Shown here one piece after another: positions 38,317-47,112 of a stretch of DNA of 64,000 nt. The stretch comes from Lacrimispora sphenoides JCM 1415 (GTDB taxonomy: Bacteria; Bacillota; Clostridia; Lachnospirales; Lachnospiraceae): assembly GCF_900105615.1 (NCBI RefSeq), contig NZ_LT630003.1, forward strand, positions 682,001 to 746,000. Reading direction: 5' to 3'. A model generated the notes under the pieces. The model did not search any database, was not told where the DNA came from, and was given only the letters and a program-made list of their open reading frames with translations. Both the position numbers and the translations under genes were made by a program. Positions within the stretch are counted from its first letter, which is position 1. Every line of letters begins with the position of its first letter.

Positions 38317-39990
38317 ATGAATAAAATATTAGACGATAACTATTATGACCTAATAATTAGTAACATCATGATTCCGTACTATGATACCGGAGATAATATA
38401 ACGCATATGAATATAAGGAATTCGTTAGCCCATGTTCCCAATAATACTGTGAAACCTTGTGATTTAGGAATTTACCCTTATAATGCATTTCCTTCCATCG
38501 CTACCTTAAGTTCTACGGTGAGCCTTGAAAGATCTGGTGTCGGAACGGTTCAGAGAAATCCCCATCTGGCCCTGTTTGGGCGGGGAATTATTGTGGCAGT
38601 CTTGGATACCGGAATAGATTACCAGCATCAGGCTTTTCTGTATAATGACGGATCGACCCGGATTCTTTCCCTATGGGATCAGACCATACAGGAAGGCTCG
38701 CCGCCGGATGGATTTACATATGGTACGGAATATACCAGGGATCATATTAATGTTGCATTAAAATCGGATGATCCTTTATCCATAATACCTTCCGTGGATA
38801 CCAATGGCCATGGAACCGCAATTGCAAGTATCATAGCGGGGAAAGCCAGTCCGGAGCACTCATTCAGCGGCGTTGTTCCGGAATCCGAACTGGTGATTGT
38901 AAAGCTGAAGCAGGCGAAAAACAGTTTGAAAAAGATCTTTTTTGTTCCGGAAGACATTGAATGCTACCAGGAAACGGATTTAATTATTGGGATTTCTTAT
39001 GTGACTTCGGTCGCCCAGAGGCTGAACCGTCCGATTGTCATATGCATTGCAATGGGCTCGAGTCAGTCAAGCCATGACGGACGGGGGGCCACCAGCTTTA
39101 TTACCAATTATCTGGTTCAACAGCCTAACATCGGGATAACGATCTCTGCTGGCAACGAAGCCAACAAGCACAGGCATTATTATAACAGTATAACTGCGGA
39201 ACCATTTCAAAATGATTTTGAATTAAGGGTGGGAGAGAATGATAAGCTTTTTGCCATTGAGCTATGGCCGCTTGTTCCGGCAAGGCTGTCGATTGAAATA
39301 ATCGCTCCAAATAGGGAGACCACAATGGAGGTGTACCCATCACTGGGGGAATGCAGAAGATTTCCCAGTATATTTGGCCCAAGCGTCGTATGGGTCAATA
39401 ATTATATTTTTGAAGAAGAGACCGGAGACCAGCTCATATTGATGCGTTTTCAGGATCCCATTCCAGGAATCTGGACGATTCGGGTGAAAAATCTTGACAA
39501 TGGGCCATTTTCTTTTCATGCATGGCTGCCATCGGCAGATCTGATCTCAGAAGAGACTTTTTTTTTATATTCTGATCCGAATACAACCATAACTTCTCCG
39601 GGAAATGCAACCAGTCCTCTTACCGTCACCGCTTACAATCAATTCAGTAACAGCATACTGCCGGAGTCAGGAAGAGGCTATACAAGGACAGGGTTTATGA
39701 AGCCAGATATCGCCGCACCGGGATACCAGCTTCCCTGTGCATTTCCGGGAAACCAGTACGGAAACATCACAGGAAGCGGAACAGCGGCAGCCCATGCGGC
39801 AGGTATTATTGCTATGGCCTTTGAATGGGCAGTTTCAAGAGGAAATTATACAAATATTACTGGAATCGATGTGAACCGTCTGCTTATTCGCGGCGCCCGG
39901 CGCCCTAGTTCAACCACCTATCCTAATATTGTATGGGGATATGGTCAGATTGATATTAATGCTCTGTTTGAACGGCTAACAAGGACTTAA
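38317..39990 (+). CDS. Subtilisin-fold (S8) protein, probable Csp-like pseudoprotease
   Basis: A 557-residue S8 protein without signal peptide, with an inserted beta-rich domain between the His and Ser regions, as in clostridial Csp proteins. Asp97 (VLDTGID) and His165 (NGHGTA) of the triad are present. At the serine position the sequence reads TGSGTAAAH; aligned on the invariant T-G and A-A-A/H, the catalytic Ser is Gly488, while Ser487 is one residue early. The enzyme may therefore be inactive, as is CspC of C. difficile, which also has Gly there. The gene stands alone; Csp partners and SleC are not in the window. Confidence 0.8.
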   Translation: MNKILDDNYYDLIISNIMIPYYDTGDNITHMNIRNSLAHVPNNTVKPCDLGIYPYNAFPSIATLSSTVSLERSGVGTVQRNPHLALFGRGIIVAVLDTGIDYQHQAFLYNDGSTRILSLWDQTIQEGSPPDGFTYGTEYTRDHINVALKSDDPLSIIPSVDTNGHGTAIASIIAGKASPEHSFSGVVPESELVIVKLKQAKNSLKKIFFVPEDIECYQETDLIIGISYVTSVAQRLNRPIVICIAMGSSQSSHDGRGATSFITNYLVQQPNIGITISAGNEANKHRHYYNSITAEPFQNDFELRVGENDKLFAIELWPLVPARLSIEIIAPNRETTMEVYPSLGECRRFPSIFGPSVVWVNNYIFEEETGDQLILMRFQDPIPGIWTIRVKNLDNGPFSFHAWLPSADLISEETFFLYSDPNTTITSPGNATSPLTVTAYNQFSNSILPESGRGYTRTGFMKPDIAAPGYQLPCAFPGNQYGNITGSGTAAAHAAGIIAMAFEWAVSRGNYTNITGIDVNRLLIRGARRPSSTTYPNIVWGYGQIDINALFERLTRT

Positions 39991-40035
39991 GCTCTTCTTG
40001 ACATGCCCGGAATCCGCATTATAATCCAAACAAAG

Positions 40036-40063
40036 GGGAAAGACCGAAAAAATGATCTTTCCC
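40036..40063. terminator. Inverted repeat between convergent genes
   Basis: GGGGAAAGA (40036-40044) pairs with TCTTTCCCC (about 40055-40063). There is no clear T run, so its role as terminator is uncertain. Confidence 0.5.
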
Positions 40064-40121
40064 CATGGAAACCTCTTGCACAGTATTTTCTGCATAGTCA
40101 AATGCTTTCAAATTACAGTTT

Positions 40122-42206
40122 TTATAACGGTTCATAAACCTCTGTCAGTTCTGTTATATTATTGCCGCTTTTATCAGTGTGGACAATTAACTTTGCAATT
40201 GTCGGTTTTTTGAAGTAACTACCACCTTGATTCAAGTAACTGATGAGCTTTTTACCGTTTGTGCCTGTGCTGCTTTCATAATCAATGTAACTAACCAAAA
40301 CGTCAGCGGGGAGTATCAATTTCGTGTTACTGACCACGTCATATGTTGTCTCGCCGCTATTTTCAACCATATTACCTTTAGGAGCAAGAACTTCGATATA
40401 CAAAGAGCAACTATCTCCGATTTCAAAATTTACAATTCTTATAACACTCCCGTCCACAATATTCGGTTCCGTTACCATGACAGGTATGGTACCTAAGCCT
40501 GTATTATCGGAGGCGCTCCCTGAGAACATCTTTTCAATTGAAAGGTTCCAGTTGTTCTGAAAATCTTGCCAACCAAGCCCGATAGATTCAAGATATTCGG
40601 ATATATTCTCCTTGCTGTACGTCGCCCGTGAAGTGTATTTCTCCTTGTCGAGTACGCCGTCACCCGGTGTTTCACGAAAAGCAATATTCACTTCCTCAAG
40701 ATTATCAATCATTACGAATAATAGTGCGGAGTTCTTAGGCGTAACCGTTATATTCCATATAGCGGACGTTTCTGCATCGTTAGGTTCATAGTAAATAGTG
40801 AGTGTATTGGGAGCACGGCCAGTTCCGTAATCGTCACCAATTGAAAAAAACTGTTGTGTATACTCTCTGTCAATTCTTGGCAGCTCGCCTATGATCTTTC
40901 CGACCGCGCTGTTATTACCCACATAAGGTGTCCGCATTGCGGAAAGTGCATAGATATCGTCCATATTTATACTCATATCAGGGCTTGACAAAACAATCGC
41001 GTAAACGGTATTTATCTGCGCCGGATAGGACTCCGCGATTTCACCGTTATAATAGACAATAACTCTATCACCGACATTAAAATGGGTCATGCTATCTTTT
41101 AATTTCACATTGAGAGAAACACTCATCAAGTCGCTGCTCCTGCGCACCTCCTCGCCCTCATCGACGATCACAAGGATGGTATTATCGTACACTTCGGCTA
41201 CCGTTCCGGCAAAGTGTGGCTCTTTCGCGATATTGTGCATAGACATTGGTATTATCAGATCTAAAATGCTTCCATCTGTAGTGCGATTCACCGCGAACCC
41301 AGCGCTCATCACCGTTACAAGCACAATGGCAAGCGTAATAATCACCCTCGACGGCTTTTTGAAATTCAGCACGTTCTTTATCCTTTCTTTCATACCACCC
41401 TCTCCAAACGCAAGGGGACTTCCGTTCAAGATTTTACGCCCCGACGCCACACGGACGAGTGACAACGAATATGCGCTTTTAATCTCCCCGCCAAGTTTGC
41501 GTATCACGCATTCATCGCAGGACATTTCCATATCCGCACCCATCAGAACAAACGCAGCCCACACCAGCGGATTGAACCAATGCAGGCAGAGCACAAGATA
41601 CGCGAACATTTTAACCGCGTGGTCGTGACGCCTGATGTGCGTCTGCTCATGAAGGACGATAAAGCAATGTTCCTCGTCGGTCAGTCCTGCCGGAATGTAA
41701 ATCTTCGGTTTGAAAATTCCGATTACAAGCGGTGTTTTAAGGTTGTGGGCTTCATAAAGATTTCCTTCGATAAGCACCGCGCAGCAAAGTCTGCGTTTTA
41801 ACACAACGATTGATACAAAACTGTAAATAAGCATAAGGGCAATGCCGAAAAGCCAAATGCAAGTACCGATAAAAATCCATATCTGCAATGGGTTTATGCT
41901 TGTGACGGGTGTGGCGGCAGGTAACGCGGCACTTACGGCTTTGTCGACAACGGTTATCCCGCTGTCAATGCGCGGAACAGCTTGCACTGCGATGTCCTGT
42001 GGGATAGGTGTGGAGTTGAATGGGAGCAAACTGAATGCGCCCTCCAAAGTAAACGGGAACACGAGCCGAAACCCAGCCACTGCCCACAGCGCATAGGAGA
42101 TTATCTTCGGAGCTCTTTTAAGCGGTATCCGCGCTAAGATTATTGCGGCAATAACAAAACTTGCCGTCAGGCTCATATTGAGGACTGACAGAAAAATCCT
42201 TTCCAT
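40122..42206 (-). CDS. BlaR1-like M56 metallopeptidase with extracytoplasmic C-terminal domains
   Basis: The 694-residue protein has four N-terminal membrane segments and a cytoplasmic M56 zinc protease loop with HEQTH at 186-190. After a further membrane helix (about 285-310) the outside portion does not carry a penicillin-binding domain; it contains a DUF3221-like segment (about 335-420) and a DUF4825-like segment (about 425-510). Such proteins sense an outside signal and inactivate a BlaI repressor. The BlaI-like gene is 3 bases upstream. The inducer is unknown and need not be a beta-lactam. Confidence 0.82.
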   Translation of the reverse strand: MERIFLSVLNMSLTASFVIAAIILARIPLKRAPKIISYALWAVAGFRLVFPFTLEGAFSLLPFNSTPIPQDIAVQAVPRIDSGITVVDKAVSAALPAATPVTSINPLQIWIFIGTCIWLFGIALMLIYSFVSIVVLKRRLCCAVLIEGNLYEAHNLKTPLVIGIFKPKIYIPAGLTDEEHCFIVLHEQTHIRRHDHAVKMFAYLVLCLHWFNPLVWAAFVLMGADMEMSCDECVIRKLGGEIKSAYSLSLVRVASGRKILNGSPLAFGEGGMKERIKNVLNFKKPSRVIITLAIVLVTVMSAGFAVNRTTDGSILDLIIPMSMHNIAKEPHFAGTVAEVYDNTILVIVDEGEEVRRSSDLMSVSLNVKLKDSMTHFNVGDRVIVYYNGEIAESYPAQINTVYAIVLSSPDMSINMDDIYALSAMRTPYVGNNSAVGKIIGELPRIDREYTQQFFSIGDDYGTGRAPNTLTIYYEPNDAETSAIWNITVTPKNSALLFVMIDNLEEVNIAFRETPGDGVLDKEKYTSRATYSKENISEYLESIGLGWQDFQNNWNLSIEKMFSGSASDNTGLGTIPVMVTEPNIVDGSVIRIVNFEIGDSCSLYIEVLAPKGNMVENSGETTYDVVSNTKLILPADVLVSYIDYESSTGTNGKKLISYLNQGGSYFKKPTIAKLIVHTDKSGNNITELTEVYEPL

Positions 42207-42209
42207 ATC

Positions 42210-42572
42210 TTAGTCCCCCTTGTGTTCGTTAATTAGGCGCACAAGTTCCTCCGCCTGCTTGTTGGATAACCTTTTTCCGCCAATGAACGAAGTTAGAAAA
42301 CGTGGCAGACTACCGCCGAACGTATCCTCGATATAGCAGCGGCTCTGACCCGCATAAAACTCATCACGGCTTATCGCCGACGTAACGACTGCGCCCTCGT
42401 TTTTGAAAATCCCCCTGTCGCACAACCGCTTCAGGATGGTGTATGTGGTAGATTTTTTCCACTTCATAACTTCCTCTGACAGCCGGACCAGCTCTGTTGA
42501 ATTAATCGGCTCATTTTCCCAAATCAAATCGGCGAATTTCGATTCCGTTTCTGCCAATCTATAATCAATCAT
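42210..42572 (-). CDS. BlaI/MecI-family repressor
   Basis: The 120-residue protein has the Penicillinase_R winged helix layout: AETESKFADLIWENEPINS, then KKSTTYTILKRLCDRGIFKNE. It dimerises through its C-terminal third and would be cut by the adjacent BlaR1-like protease. Two dyads lie just upstream, one over its promoter, so autoregulation is expected. The ribosome site AGGAGG is 7-8 bases from the ATG. Confidence 0.9.
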   Translation of the reverse strand: MIDYRLAETESKFADLIWENEPINSTELVRLSEEVMKWKKSTTYTILKRLCDRGIFKNEGAVVTSAISRDEFYAGQSRCYIEDTFGGSLPRFLTSFIGGKRLSNKQAEELVRLINEHKGD

Positions 42573-42593
42573 ATGACAATCCTCCTATTGATC

Positions 42594-42645
42594 TACTATT
42601 AGTAAACCTTAGCTGAAGTTTACTTCAAGTAGACCTGATTGTCAA
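42594..42645 (-). promoter_or_regulatory. blaI-like promoter with two operator dyads
   Basis: On the minus strand TTGACA (42640-42645) and TAAACT (42617-42622) are 17 bases apart. A 17-base near-perfect palindrome (42618-42634) covers the spacer and -10 box; a second, TACTATTAGTA (42594-42604), lies downstream of the start site. Both contain TACT/AGTA half-sites like known Bla/Mec operators. Confidence 0.75.
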
Positions 42646-42884
42646 GAGCTATTTGTGCTACTAGAAAATTAGACATTTACCTTTGATGAAATGGAGAATC
42701 TATGGTTCGCCAAGATCAGTTATGAGATTTGCATTTCTGTATTGAGAGAATTAAGAAATATATAAAATAATAAGGGGAGAATATAATTCTAATATTGATG
42801 TAATTTCAAGTATTTTCAATATAAAAAAGAAAGAGCTTAAAAATCCTAAAAATCCTATATAGAATAGGGAATTTAAAGCTTAAC

Positions 42885-42902
42885 AAAAGCAGGGGAAGAG
42901 GG
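42885..42902. repeat. Left attachment repeat (copy of tRNA-Trp 3' end)
   Basis: Eighteen bases identical to 58893-58910. To its left a hairpin with a T run on the minus strand (about 42838-42880) looks like the original tRNA terminator left in the chromosome. The remainder of the gap 42646-43143 is AT-rich; it includes the perfect palindrome ATCAATATTGAT near 43023-43034. Confidence 0.75.
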
Positions 42903-43143
42903 ATATATACTCCACAAAACGTTATAAATAAAGGAGGAAAAGACACTTCATCCGTACATGTATTCAATTTTGTAGTCAAAATATTTTGTATGCAAATAAA
43001 TTTATATACAAGTGCATTTAAATATCAATATTGATTAAATATATTTATATATGAATTTAATTACCATGATTATCCAGTGAATAGATTTGGTAATATGTGG
43101 TATAATTTATATATTAATATTTATAGGTAAAGGAGAGGATCTT

Positions 43144-43389
43144 ATGCCCCGTGGAGTACGCAAATCACCACTTGTAAAACTTAGAGATGAGCTAAAAGAT
43201 ACACAAGATTCAATAGAACAATACAAAGCTGCAATCAAAACACTTCAGGAAAAAGAGAAGCAAATACAAGAAGAAATTAAGTTAGAAGAATTTAAAGAAG
43301 TATCAACAATATTAGAAGAACAAAACATGTCCTTGTCGGAATTAAAGGAATTACTTATATCTAAAGCAGAAATTGAACAGGGTAGCTGA
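43144..43389 (+). CDS. Small coiled-coil protein
   Basis: From the ATG at 43144 (GGAGAGGA at 43132-43139) the protein has 81 residues. Basic first 12 residues (MPRGVRKSPLVK) are followed by a heptad-like coiled coil (about 13-60) and a short helical end (SLSELKELLISK). Function unknown; size and charge pattern recall small nucleoid-type or mobile-element accessory proteins, which is only an impression. A truncated second copy lies at 50657-50827. Confidence 0.7.
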   Translation: MPRGVRKSPLVKLRDELKDTQDSIEQYKAAIKTLQEKEKQIQEEIKLEEFKEVSTILEEQNMSLSELKELLISKAEIEQGS

Positions 43390-43395
43390 ATTTTG

Positions 43396-43437
43396 TACCG
43401 AGAGTCTTCGTAATGAAGATTTTCGGTATATTTTTTA
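43396..43437 (+). terminator. Terminator of the coiled-coil gene
   Basis: TACCGA (43396-43401) pairs with TCGGTA (43423-43428) and CTTC with GAAG inside, followed by a T run. The duplicate at 50830-50870 keeps the pairing with changed bases. The rest of 43440-43760 shows no gene that I can support. Confidence 0.75.
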
Positions 43438-43767
43438 TATAGAACATATGTTTGTATTTTTCTGCTGTATGTTATAATATAACATAAAAAGGTATCGCTG
43501 TCAGATTCACGAATGAATATTCATTGTTAAGTTGACCATTAAACCAGTCAGTAAAGACCATTTGCGAGTTAAGATTTTTTGAACCAACCGATACAAAAAT
43601 TAGTGGATGAATCGCAGAAGAATATAAGCGAGTGAGATTTTACCGATGAATCAATCATTTTAAGAGGAATTAGTATTTAACGGAGAAAGGAAAGCAGAAG
43701 TGAGTTTCTGCGATTAAACCCTGCAGCATTAGAAAAGCATACACAAAGGTTGTACTAATTTAGATTG

Positions 43768-43792
43768 GCCGGATTTTCGATTCCGGCCAGAG
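43768..43792 (-). terminator. Hairpin after the 43803 gene
   Basis: TGGCCGGA and TTCCGGCCA pair around a short loop just past the stop codon of the minus-strand gene. There is no strong T run. Confidence 0.5.
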
Positions 43793-43802
43793 AATTGGAT
43801 TT

Positions 43803-44258
43803 TCAAAGATACTCTGGGTTATAAAAATAAATTGCCCAAGTTGTTAGCTCCGAGAAAGGTCTGAGAGGATAATGAGCAGGCATACCAGGAGATATTATGG
43901 GAGGCCATGTAAAAGCAACAAATGTGTAAAATGGATAATTGGGTTGAGTGGTGTTGGGCTGGAAGATTTGAAATATATTTACAAGATTGGCCGTAAAAGG
44001 TCCGTCTATTATCGGTCCTGTTATTAGAATAACCCATCTTCCAATGAAGTTATATAAATCAAGAGGATTTATTAAGCCCGATATTATATAGCCAGGAGAT
44101 TCAAATAAGTTTCTATCACCCTGATAATTTATAACTATATTTTTCATAGCTATTTGATCGTTTTGGATATTAGAAAATTCATTGATTTGTATTTGAATAG
44201 GAGCTGGAATAATCAAGCTTTTATTTTCTCCGATGCCAAAATAATTAGTGTCATTCAT
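43803..44258 (-). CDS. Hypothetical protein
   Basis: A 151-residue protein with no signal peptide and no recognised domain. It is rich in Ile, Pro, Asn and aromatic residues, with several PIQIQI/IVILITGPII-type strands, suggesting a soluble all-beta fold. AGGTAAT about 8 bases ahead of the ATG is a weak ribosome site. It stands alone in the island between the coiled-coil gene and small ORFs. I do not recognise the family. Confidence 0.5.
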   Translation of the reverse strand: MNDTNYFGIGENKSLIIPAPIQIQINEFSNIQNDQIAMKNIVINYQGDRNLFESPGYIISGLINPLDLYNFIGRWVILITGPIIDGPFTANLVNIFQIFQPNTTQPNYPFYTFVAFTWPPIISPGMPAHYPLRPFSELTTWAIYFYNPEYL

Positions 44259-44359
44259 ATTGTATTACCTGTTTTTAATATAGTATATGCAATATATATT
44301 CTAAGAAAGCTTGGCTTTTTATTTTAGGGCTTACCGTAGTATAGGAAGAAAGGATATAA

Positions 44360-44500
44360 ATGAGATTTAAAGCTGCAGTTGGTTTATATAAAAAATGTGA
44401 ACAAGCTGCTTCCGACCTGACTGGAAGAACCAGGGTAAATACGGTGCAAATGGATTACATTATCTGTAGGGGAGAAAAAGCCCAAGCAACGAAAAGGTAG
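44360..44500 (+). CDS. Possible small protein or gene fragment (46 aa)
   Basis: The frame MRFKAAVGLYKKCEQAASDL... starts at an ATG with AAGGA 5 bases upstream and ends TAG. It is a basic helical peptide with no known family. It may be the remnant of a larger gene. Downstream (44640-44740) another frame reads SGLQASGGKWYYM, which resembles a degenerate cell-wall-binding repeat, followed by a GC-rich hairpin (44709-44735). Confidence 0.3.
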   Translation: MRFKAAVGLYKKCEQAASDLTGRTRVNTVQMDYIICRGEKAQATKR

Positions 44501-44750
44501 GTTACTCAGGCTTATACACGAGATGGGTCAATATTATAGTCCCCGTAAATATAAGAAATATCCAGAAAATTAGTATTTAAATGAATAAGAAACGGTTAAT
44601 CAGGTCCTGATTAGGGGCTTATTTTTATACTCATTTGAGCAGAAAGGAATCATATATGAAAGCGGCCTGCAGGCGTCTGGTGGCAAGTGGTATTACATGC
44701 GAAGTATGGGCGGGCTTTGGTTTTCCGGGCCCGCCTGTATTTTCTAATCT

Positions 44751-44930
44751 TCACTTTTCATAATACTGCTCATACCATCTTGTTTTTCTTTTGTATTCTG
44801 ATTTCTCTTTCTTTGCTTCCGGATTTCTGAAAAATCCACACACATTATTATTAGTAGCACAACTCCCAGTTTCTGAATTATAGTTGGGACATTGGTTTAT
44901 GTCTGGCGCAAGAGAACACATTCCTGTCAT
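44751..44930 (-). CDS. Small cysteine-containing protein
   Basis: From the ATG at 44930 the protein has 59 residues with cysteines in MTGMCSLAPDINQCPNY, GSCATNNNVCGFF and then a basic helical tail. Four spaced cysteines suggest metal binding or a disulfide-knot peptide. AGGAGG lies about 12 bases upstream of the ATG; GTG codons at 44939-44942 are alternative starts but are part of that ribosome site. Function unknown. Confidence 0.55.
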   Translation of the reverse strand: MTGMCSLAPDINQCPNYNSETGSCATNNNVCGFFRNPEAKKEKSEYKRKTRWYEQYYEK

Positions 44931-45193
44931 GATTCCCACCACCTCCTGAATACATTATGAGAACTGACGTTCGAAAAGTTAAAGGAAATCATATCCAATT
45001 AAATAGCAAATTAAGGAGATAAAGTTGATAAAAGCACATTTACGTATCAATTTAAAGATCATCAATATATTGTGGTTCAATTTCCCTTATTTCTCCTTCC
45101 GGCTACAATTCGTCATCATTATTATACACTCCACATGCGGTGACACGAAAGTTTATACTATGTGGCGAAAATACGGGGTTTTACAACTAAATT

Positions 45194-45568
45194 TTAGAAA
45201 CGGTTTCGGTCGAATAATTGTCTTAAAAACAAAAGTCTGATAATATCTCTTAAATTAAAATCATGAAAGCGACGGCGGTGGCGTCTGCGGCGGTCTCTAT
45301 CTCTGTCTCTGTCCCTATCTCTGTCCCTATCTCTGCCATCCCTACCTCCGAAACCATCAAAAGGTATCTGCTGAGATAAACTCTCTCCCATCTCCTGTCC
45401 ATAATAATCCTCGTACTCGAAATTACTAACAAAATTATCAATCAAATTGTCCCAATCCCTGAGAGACTCTTCTCCGGTCATATTGTTCGCCGCAATAGTG
45501 GATCTAACAGTTTCATTTAACATTGCATATAATTCCGGAAATTCAGAGGCGAATGCATATAATTCCAT
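45194..45568 (-). CDS. Protein with an Arg-Asp repeat tract
   Basis: A 124-residue protein. The first 70 residues form an acidic helical region (MELYAFASEFPELYAML...), followed by a run of about nine Arg-Asp dipeptides (about 80-97), an Arg/His cluster, and a final hydrophobic-basic helix. The tract is encoded by a short DNA repeat of CTATCTCTGTCC type, so its length may vary by slippage. AAGGAGT lies ahead of the ATG at 45568. No family recognised. Confidence 0.6.
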   Translation of the reverse strand: MELYAFASEFPELYAMLNETVRSTIAANNMTGEESLRDWDNLIDNFVSNFEYEDYYGQEMGESLSQQIPFDGFGGRDGRDRDRDRDRDRDRDRRRRHRRRFHDFNLRDIIRLLFLRQLFDRNRF

Positions 45569-45699
45569 ATAATAATTACTCCTTATTCATTTTTTAGCTA
45601 TTTTACTTTTAATATATAATATTGAGTAAATCAATAATAGTTCACGTATTTTATTGAATTATTTATCACATAGGGGCAGCAAGAAACGAACCTCAAACA

Positions 45700-45882
45700 G
45701 ATGGGGGAAGACCGGTAAGACTGTGGGACCCTATCGGCACTAAAAAGGTTGTAGCCGAAAAAGAAAGTATGGGATTTTAAATGTAATACCTGCTTTTTGT
45801 CTAAGATAAAAATACCTAATATCTGAGAAAAAGAATGGTTAATGTAAAGAATTGTTGTTTACGTGTAACTAAATTAGTATTT
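45700..45882 (+). repeat. 183-bp direct repeat, copy 1
   Basis: Matches 58248-58430 over the same length with about 11 differences counted by eye and no gaps. Its first part reads as the end of a protein (RPVRLWDPIGTKKVV...SMGF, then stop), so both copies are probably the tail of a lost gene with its downstream region. Confidence 0.85.
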
Positions 45883-45911
45883 ACAGAATTATAGTACATT
45901 AAAAACTAATA

Positions 45912-45940
45912 TTGATAGTTAGAAGAGTTTATTGTATTAT
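45912..45940 (+). promoter_or_regulatory. Island-type promoter (TTGATAGTT motif)
   Basis: TTGATA at 45912-45917 and TATTAT at 45935-45940, spacer 17. The bases AATATTGATAGTTAG around the -35 box recur at 47026, 53388 and 57664. Confidence 0.7.
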
Positions 45941-45993
45941 TAATTAAAAATAGATTTATCGTATAATTGTTATTGGGATAAGAGGAGGAATAT

Positions 45994-46851
45994 ATGCTTT
46001 GGGTAGCGATAGTTTTGATTATGCTGGCAATCATGGTGATGTACTTAGCAATACCTGGTGGCAGGCTTTGGAAGCAATATCTTACAGATGTAAAACGTTC
46101 TATGACCGAAACAAATAGTCAAAGAAGCACACAGAGTATATTTACTGAAGAGTGTGTTGCTGAACTGCCCGTTCTGCTCCGGCAGCACATCATCAATGGG
46201 GGCTATATTGGAAAGCCTTTTATGGATAACATACTGATACATTTTCATGACACTAGGTTTCGTATGTCAGCAGGCAAAAAGCCAATTAAAATTAAATTCA
46301 TGCAGGTTAATTTTGTAAATAGGCCAGATCGACACGCATTTTTGACAGGAAGAATTGCGGGTATTCCATTGCACGCCAAAGACAGCGTATTGGACGGATT
46401 CGGCTCTATGATAGGTATGCTTGCCAAGCAGTTCGAGCTTTTCCACTCTACTGGGGCAGAAATGGATCAAGGTCAGTTGATAACGGCGTTGGCAGATGCA
46501 GTATATATGCCGTCCTTGTTTTTACAGGAATATGTATCGTGGACAGTCGTTGACAATTGCACGATTGAAGGTGAGATATCATGGAAGGGCGTTACTGCTA
46601 AAGGAAGATTTACTTTTGATAATAATGGCAACATAATACGTTTTGATACCAATGACCGATATATGGATAATAACGGGAAAGGCAGTTCGCTGGTACCATG
46701 GCATATAACCTATTCTGATTACAAAGAACAGAATGGTTACTTTCAGCCGGGAAGTGTTAGTGTAAGTTGGAGGCTCCCTGATGGTGACGATACATATTTT
46801 GTGAGCGACCATATTGAGGTTCTATACTCAATTAATGAAGCAATTTTATGA
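45994..46851 (+). CDS. DUF6544-type membrane-anchored protein
   Basis: The 285-residue protein has an N-terminal membrane helix (2-22) and a soluble domain with LPVLLRQHIINGGYIGKPFM, VNFVNRPDRHAFLTGRIAGIPL and SSLVPWHITYSDYKEQNGYFQPGS-type blocks, which I associate with DUF6544. The family's function is not known. GAGGAGG precedes the ATG. It has its own promoter and terminator, both of the island's repeated type. Confidence 0.75.
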   Translation: MLWVAIVLIMLAIMVMYLAIPGGRLWKQYLTDVKRSMTETNSQRSTQSIFTEECVAELPVLLRQHIINGGYIGKPFMDNILIHFHDTRFRMSAGKKPIKIKFMQVNFVNRPDRHAFLTGRIAGIPLHAKDSVLDGFGSMIGMLAKQFELFHSTGAEMDQGQLITALADAVYMPSLFLQEYVSWTVVDNCTIEGEISWKGVTAKGRFTFDNNGNIIRFDTNDRYMDNNGKGSSLVPWHITYSDYKEQNGYFQPGSVSVSWRLPDGDDTYFVSDHIEVLYSINEAIL

Positions 46852-46936
46852 CTTAATTATTTTACAGCGCAGCAGTAGGTTGTATTTTTTCTCAAAAGAT
46901 GAAACTCTCAAATTTTAATTCAATACGGTAATCGCG

Positions 46937-46972
46937 AACTACTAACTATCATTATTAGTTAGTAGTTTTTTT
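46937..46972 (+). terminator. Island-type terminator
   Basis: Perfect 12-base arms (46937-46948 and 46956-46967) and a T run. The left arm contains ACTAACTATCA, the complement of the promoter motif. Confidence 0.88.
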
Positions 46973-47028
46973 GCAGTAATTTAGTCTGTAAAATTAGCAT
47001 TGTATCAGTGAACTTTGAAAACTTAATA

Positions 47029-47057
47029 TTGATAGTTAGTAAGTATTGTGATATTCT
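47029..47057 (+). promoter_or_regulatory. Island-type promoter (TTGATAGTT motif)
   Basis: TTGATA at 47029-47034 and TATTCT at 47052-47057, spacer 17, with AATATTGATAGTTAGTA around the -35 box. Confidence 0.7.
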
Positions 47058-47112
47058 TTTAAAGATGATTTATAAAATGTGCAGATAAGCAGGAAATTGT
47101 GGGGTTATCTAC

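Noticed and set aside
43440..43760. A small RNA between two hairpins
   Set aside because: There is a possible promoter-like AT stretch, but I found no consistent fold or repeat to support an RNA gene.
44640..44740. A cell-wall-binding repeat protein
   Set aside because: Only one degenerate repeat-like stretch can be read, with no start and an early stop; not supported as a gene.
45241..45340. The hexamer-type repeat as a CRISPR array
   Set aside because: Units are of 6-12 bases without spacers and encode an Arg-Asp tract in a reading frame with a good start.
46045..46470. Minus-strand open frames within the DUF6544 gene
   Set aside because: They lack ribosome sites and lie wholly opposite a well-supported gene; they are shadows.
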